From Candidatus Roizmanbacteria bacterium (GTDB lineage Bacteria; Patescibacteriota; Microgenomatia; GCA-001788215; 2-01-FULL-40-14), in NCBI GenBank assembly GCA_016203755.1, contig JACQMD010000141.1:1-23653 (forward strand): a DNA stretch of 23,653 nt, read 5' to 3'. The position numbers were made by a program, and so were the translations under genes. Shown here piece by piece: positions 19,733 to 23,653 of the stretch. The notes beneath the pieces were generated by a model. It was given only the letters and a program-made list of their open reading frames with translations. It was not told the origin of the DNA and did no database searches. Positions within the stretch are counted from its first letter, which is position 1; every line of letters begins with the position of its first letter.

Positions 19733-20758
19733 ATGATCAAGCGTATCTATACCGGTGATCGGCCCACCGGTCGCCTTCACCTCGGACACTACGTTGGTAC
19801 CCTCTCAAACCGCGTTGCACTGCAGAGTAAATACGATATATTTATTGGAGTTGTTGACCTGCATGGTCTCACCGACCGAATGGATGATCCGAAAAAAACA
19901 GCGCTTGTCAAAGATAATATTCGTGAGTTGGTACTGGATTATCTTGCGGTTGGTATTAATCCTGATAAAACAACCATTCTCCTCCAGTCAGCAATTCCAG
20001 AAGTGAGTGAACTTGCGTTTCTCCTTACCAATATTGTGACTATTGCCCGATGTGAGCGCTTGCCAGCTCTCAAGGAAAAAATACGCGATCAAAAGATTCA
20101 GAACCCTTCAATGGGACTTTTGAACTATCCAATCCTGATGGCATCTGATATTCTTTCGGTGCGTGCTCAATTAGTACCCGTTGGAAAGGATCAAGAGTCG
20201 CACGTGGAGTTTGCGCGCGAAATTGCAAAAACATTTAACCGTTTGTATCCTGGAAAGGAAAAAAATAATCCTGTCTTTCCTGAACCGGAAGCAATTATCG
20301 GCGAGGCGAAAACGCTTCCCGGAATAGACGGAAAAACGAAGATGAGCAAAAGCCTTGGCAATGCTATTTTTCTCTCGGATGATGAGAAGACGGTTGAAGA
20401 GAAAGTGATGAAAATGTACACAGATCCGTTACGTATCCGGGCCAATGTGCCAGGAGAAATCGAGGGTAATCCGGTATTTATCTATCACGACATTTTTAAC
20501 AAGGAAAAAGGAGAAGTTGAGAAGCTTGCAGTTTTGTATCAGGAGGGAAGAGTGGGTGATGTTGAGGTGAAAAAAAGACTGGTGGAAGCCATCAATACGT
20601 TTCTTAACCCGATTCGCTTCAGAAGAAAAATATTTGAAGAACAGGAAGGAATTGTTGAAAAAACCCTCAGACAAGGAACAGAAAAAGCGCGCATAGAAAT
20701 TCAAAAAACCATGCAGTTGGTAAAAGCAGCACTTGGTCTTCCTGACTTCTCCTTATAA
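19733..20758 (+). CDS. trpS: Tryptophan--tRNA ligase TrpS
   Basis: 341 aa, normal for bacterial TrpRS. Class I signatures: RIYTGDRPTGRLHLGHYVG with the HIGH-type HLGH at 16-19, and KMSKS at 203-207. Other family blocks are LLNYPILMASDIL and VGKDQ.SHVEFAREIA. It charges tRNA-Trp with tryptophan. The open frame extends upstream to 19469, but ATG 19733 is the right start: it begins at the normal TrpS N-terminus and sits 7 nt below a promoter -10, implying a leaderless mRNA. Upstream of ftsH with a 50-bp gap holding the ftsH promoter. Confidence 0.96.
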   Translation: MIKRIYTGDRPTGRLHLGHYVGTLSNRVALQSKYDIFIGVVDLHGLTDRMDDPKKTALVKDNIRELVLDYLAVGINPDKTTILLQSAIPEVSELAFLLTNIVTIARCERLPALKEKIRDQKIQNPSMGLLNYPILMASDILSVRAQLVPVGKDQESHVEFAREIAKTFNRLYPGKEKNNPVFPEPEAIIGEAKTLPGIDGKTKMSKSLGNAIFLSDDEKTVEEKVMKMYTDPLRIRANVPGEIEGNPVFIYHDIFNKEKGEVEKLAVLYQEGRVGDVEVKKRLVEAINTFLNPIRFRRKIFEEQEGIVEKTLRQGTEKARIEIQKTMQLVKAALGLPDFSL

Positions 20759-20770
20759 ACTCACTTCTTA

Positions 20771-20800
20771 TTGTGAATGTTCCCGTGCGTGTGATATACT
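20771..20800 (+). promoter_or_regulatory. Promoter of ftsH-polA
   Basis: TTGTGA (20771-20776), 18-nt spacer, TATACT (20795-20800) with an upstream TG (extended -10). It lies 8 nt from ATG 20809; leaderless start predicted. Confidence 0.7.
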
Positions 20801-20808
20801 GCACTGTT

Positions 20809-22716
20809 ATGAAACAAAGCAAAGAACAAACCCCTCTCCCGCCAAAAAATAACAAGCAGGGTTTTCAGAAAATATTTCAAATAAATCTTTCACTCAAGGA
20901 TATAGTATTGTGGGTGCTTTTATCATTGGTTGTATTTTCATTTATCAGTGCATTCAGAAGCGCTTCAAATGATCATCCCAAAAAACCACTCTCTGAAGTG
21001 ATTGCTGATTTAAAAGCGGATAAAGTAAGCGAAATCAAGATTGAAGATTTGAAGGTAACCGCAACATACAAGGACGGAGAAAAATATATATCTACCAAAG
21101 AAGCGCAAACTTCTTTCATGGATCTCTTGTCTGCTCAAGATATCGATATTACAAAATACAAGATTGAGCCGGTTGATACCACTCCCATGTCTGCATTCGG
21201 GAATTTACTGATAAATCTCATTCCCACACTGTTTTTTATCGGGTTCTTTATCTTTATGATCCGGCAAGCCCGCGGTGCGCAGGATTCGATTTTTGATTTT
21301 GGACGCTCCGGTGCCCGGCTCTACAATAAAAAAATGTCACGAGTAACATTTTCTGATGTAGCTGGAGTGAATGAGGCGAAGAAAGAACTTGAGGAAATTG
21401 TTGATTTTCTGAAACACCCGAAAAAATATCAACTGCTTGGAGCACGAACACCAAAAGGAGTACTGCTGGTTGGCCCTGCCGGGACAGGGAAAACACTTCT
21501 GGCACGAGCGGTTGCCGGAGAAGCCAATGTGCCGTTTTTCAGTATGGCAGGATCTGAATTTATGGAAATGCTCGTGGGAGTGGGAGCCAAGCGGGTGCGT
21601 GATCTCTTTACCCAGGCAAAACGGGCACAGCCGAGCATTATTTTTATCGATGAAGTCGATGCTATTGGTAGGCGTCGCAGTATGGGGGTTATGGGAAGTC
21701 ATGATGAACGGGAACAAACACTCAATCAGATTTTGGTAGAAATGGACGGATTTGATCAGCGAACCAGTATTATTGTCATGGCAGCCACCAACCGCGGTGA
21801 TCTTCTGGATCCGGCACTTCTGCGACCAGGACGTTTTGACCGGCGTGTAGTACTGGATTTTCCTGATATTGAAGGACGGAAATCAATACTCAAAATCCAT
21901 GCACGCGGGAAACCGTTTGTCAAAGAAGTCGACTGGGAAAAAGTTGCGAAGCGAACGGTGGGATTCTCGGGAGCTGATCTTGAAAATGTACTCAATGAAG
22001 CGGCAATTCAGGCAGCGAGCGAGGATAAAAAAGCAATTGACATGAGTCATATTGAGGAGGCTGCAACCCGGGTAAAACTGGGACCTCAGAAACGGCGACT
22101 CCAAAGCGACCTTGACCGGAAAATGACCGCGTATCACGAAGCAGGACACGCAGTTGTTTCCCATATTCTTCCTCACACAGATCCGGTACACAGAATTTCG
22201 ATTGTCTCTCGTGGCATGGCGCTTGGCTATACGCTGATTCCTCCTGATCGGGACCGGCTCCATGAGACCAAATCACATCTTTTGGAGCGCATTGCAGTCA
22301 TGATGGGCGGGCGTGCAGCTGAAGAACTTATCTTTAGTGATATAACATCGGGCGCGGCCAATGATTTTGATCAGGCGACCTCAATTGCACGGCTTATGGT
22401 TGAAGAGTATGGTATGAGTGATCTTGGGCCGATCAATTTCGGACCTGACATGGATATTACCGAATGGGGTAAAAGCTTTTTTGACCAGACTCCGCTCTCC
22501 CCTGCCATGCAGGAAAAGATCGACATAGAGGTTCAAAAAATTCTCAAGACTGCACATAAACAAGCACAGGATGTATTAAAGAAACATAAAGACAAGCTTG
22601 ATATTATCGCTGCTGCCCTTATTGAGAAAGAAACCATTGAAGATGAAGAATTTAAGAAGCTTATCGGTGAAAGGCAGAAAAGTATCAGTCGAGAACCAAA
22701 CATACTAACATCATGA
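20809..22716 (+). CDS. ftsH: ATP-dependent zinc metalloprotease FtsH
   Basis: 635 aa from ATG 20809; an in-frame GTG at 20773 would include the promoter. Membrane helix 1 is at about 32-51, then an external domain, then helix 2 at about 133-152. The AAA domain has Walker A GPAGTGKT (222-229), pore-loop FMEMLVGVG, Walker B IIFIDEVDAIG and RPGRFDRR. The M41 protease has HEAGH (443-447) and the downstream Asp ligand in GAANDFDQAT. FtsH is a hexameric inner-membrane protease that degrades misfolded membrane and regulatory proteins. All catalytic residues are present. The stop overlaps the polA ATG (ATGA), so the two are coupled. Confidence 0.97.
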   Translation: MKQSKEQTPLPPKNNKQGFQKIFQINLSLKDIVLWVLLSLVVFSFISAFRSASNDHPKKPLSEVIADLKADKVSEIKIEDLKVTATYKDGEKYISTKEAQTSFMDLLSAQDIDITKYKIEPVDTTPMSAFGNLLINLIPTLFFIGFFIFMIRQARGAQDSIFDFGRSGARLYNKKMSRVTFSDVAGVNEAKKELEEIVDFLKHPKKYQLLGARTPKGVLLVGPAGTGKTLLARAVAGEANVPFFSMAGSEFMEMLVGVGAKRVRDLFTQAKRAQPSIIFIDEVDAIGRRRSMGVMGSHDEREQTLNQILVEMDGFDQRTSIIVMAATNRGDLLDPALLRPGRFDRRVVLDFPDIEGRKSILKIHARGKPFVKEVDWEKVAKRTVGFSGADLENVLNEAAIQAASEDKKAIDMSHIEEAATRVKLGPQKRRLQSDLDRKMTAYHEAGHAVVSHILPHTDPVHRISIVSRGMALGYTLIPPDRDRLHETKSHLLERIAVMMGGRAAEELIFSDITSGAANDFDQATSIARLMVEEYGMSDLGPINFGPDMDITEWGKSFFDQTPLSPAMQEKIDIEVQKILKTAHKQAQDVLKKHKDKLDIIAAALIEKETIEDEEFKKLIGERQKSISREPNILTS

Positions 22717-23653
22717 AACTAGTCCTCATTGATGGTAATGCTATCCTTCACCGCGCGTATCATGCGCTTCCTCCATTAACCGACAAAGACGGCAATCCCA
22801 CGCAGGCAATTTACGGCTTCATTACGATGCTTCTGAAGATTGTTGAAAACCTCAAACCAACCCATCTGATCGTTTGTTTCGACCGGCCGGAGCCGACATT
22901 CCGGAAAACCATGTACGTAGGATACCAGGCGCACCGGCCAAAAATGGATGATGAACTGGTATCTCAAATTGGCAGGTTACAAGATGTGGTACGGGCGATG
23001 AAAATTCCGATTTATGAAGTGGCGGGGTTTGAGGCAGATGACATTATCGGTTCGTTGGCCTTCCAGGCAACGTACCTCAATATCAAATATCAAAAATCAA
23101 ATAGCAAAAATACAAATAAAATATCAAATATATTCAAAGAAATTATTATCGTTACTGGAGATCGCGATATCCTCCAATTAGTTAACGATACTGTTTATGT
23201 GTATATGCCCATTCAGGGACTCACGAACGCAAAATTATATGGTGAGAAAGAAGTTGAAGAGAAGTTCGGAGTAAAGCCGCCACAAGTGGTTGATTATAAA
23301 GCGCTTGCAGGAGACGCATCGGATAATTATCCGGGAGTTCGCGGGATCGGGCCGAAAACTGCAACCGAGTTGCTACAAACATTTGGGACTGTTGAGAAGC
23401 TCTACAAAGCCATTAAATCAAAAGATCAAAAGATCAAAGGATCAAAAGAAAAAATAATTCAGGCGCTTTCAGAATACGCAGAGGATGCAGTGATGGCGAA
23501 GAAACTGGCAACCATTGTAACGGACGCGCCGGTAACCATAGATGTTGCATCTGCAAAGATGCACGAATTAAATACCGTTGAAGCACAGGAAGCACTTGAG
23601 GCGTTAGGATTTCGGAGTTTGGTGAAACGGTTGAATCATGAAAACACGAGAAC
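22713..23653 (+). CDS. polA: DNA polymerase I, 5'-3' exonuclease region (partial)
   Basis: The first ~313 codons of polA; the gene runs off the window. This part is the FEN-like 5' nuclease: LVLIDGNAILHRAYHA (3-18), AIYGFITML, VCFDRPEPTFRK, FEADDIIGSLA (metal Asp residues), IVTGDRDILQL, and GDASDNYPGVRGIGPKTA with the helix-hairpin-helix. The protein is interrupted by a repeat-coded stretch at about 122-142, between the two metal-binding blocks, and by a Lys-rich octamer-repeat stretch at about 235-245. ATG 22713 overlaps the ftsH stop by 4 nt. Whether the polymerase domain follows cannot be seen. Confidence 0.93.
   Translation, partial: MKLVLIDGNAILHRAYHALPPLTDKDGNPTQAIYGFITMLLKIVENLKPTHLIVCFDRPEPTFRKTMYVGYQAHRPKMDDELVSQIGRLQDVVRAMKIPIYEVAGFEADDIIGSLAFQATYLNIKYQKSNSKNTNKISNIFKEIIIVTGDRDILQLVNDTVYVYMPIQGLTNAKLYGEKEVEEKFGVKPPQVVDYKALAGDASDNYPGVRGIGPKTATELLQTFGTVEKLYKAIKSKDQKIKGSKEKIIQALSEYAEDAVMAKKLATIVTDAPVTIDVASAKMHELNTVEAQEALEALGFRSLVKRLNHENTR
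23079..23125 (+). repeat. A-rich repeat inserted in polA (copy 2)
   Basis: 47 nt beginning AATATCAAATATCAAAAATC, with 3 mismatches to the tsaD copy (8691-8737). Its first base is codon position 1, whereas in tsaD it is position 2, so the peptides differ (NIKYQKSNSKN here). Similar A-rich sequence continues to about 23137. Confidence 0.85.
23417..23448 (+). repeat. 4 x 8-bp tandem repeat in polA
   Basis: Four adjacent octamers ATCAAAAG, ATCAAAAG, ATCAAAGG, ATCAAAAG encode a Lys/Ser/Gln-rich stretch in the nuclease C-terminal part. Three units equal 24 nt, so unit changes in threes keep the frame. Confidence 0.8.

Noticed and set aside
1..23653. Alternative genetic code (TGA read as Gly, as in some Patescibacteria)
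   Set aside because: Several genes end naturally at TGA (DUF4173, ftsH, HIT-linked small gene) and proteins have normal lengths.

Overview
The window looks like a chromosomal segment of a Candidate Phyla Radiation (Patescibacteria) bacterium, most likely a Microgenomates-type lineage. The grounds are: proteins of families typical of that group (DUF5667 secreted protein, DUF4173 membrane protein, SIMPL protein, HIT pairs, a TsaC-TsaE fusion), A-rich in-frame insertions in housekeeping genes, very tight packing, and a tRNA gene interrupted by a group I intron. TGA is used as a normal stop codon, so the code is standard. The lineage is an inference from family content; no rRNA is present.

Layout. 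1-7.7 kb: cell-surface and membrane genes. These are a DUF5667 secreted protein (-), a DUF4173 membrane protein (+), an AAA+ ATPase with an unfamiliar N-terminal half (-), an MFS transporter (+), an operon of two membrane-anchored proteins (SIMPL plus a hypothetical, -), and a membrane-anchored Pro/Cys-rich protein with an antistasin-like tail (+). 7.8-12.4 kb: tsaD (-), a small membrane protein with two tandem HIT genes (+), an RmlD-like reductase and a TsaC-TsaE fusion (-), and a small hypothetical. 12.5-18.2 kb: an all-minus accessory block with a 477-aa unknown, a large divergent CDA-fold deaminase, a MOSC (YcbX/mARC-like) protein, a cyclase/formamidase-like protein and a possible TraB/Tiki-like protein. 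18.2-19.7 kb: a decayed hicBA toxin-antitoxin pair immediately downstream of a tRNA-Met(CAU) gene split by a 207-nt group I intron, then a two-gene module of a DUF5678-like small protein and a retropepsin-like protease. 19.7-23.65 kb: trpS, ftsH and the 5' part of polA (+).

Genes working together. TsaC, TsaE and TsaD belong to the tRNA t6A37 pathway, and TrpS, tRNA-Met, FtsH and PolA are housekeeping. The 12.5-18.2 kb block has no evident single pathway. The longest stretches without a gene are about 140 bp (12430-12566), 117 bp (15516-15632) and 110 bp (18973-19082); there is no gap over 300 bp. These gaps hold promoters and no convincing hairpin-plus-U terminator.

Two window-wide patterns stand out. 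First, sigma70-type -10 boxes lie only 6-9 nt upstream of the start codon of at least eight genes, implying leaderless mRNAs. Second, A-rich repeats are inserted in frame into tsaD, the TsaE domain and polA; the tsaD and polA copies match at 44 of 47 positions but are read in different frames.
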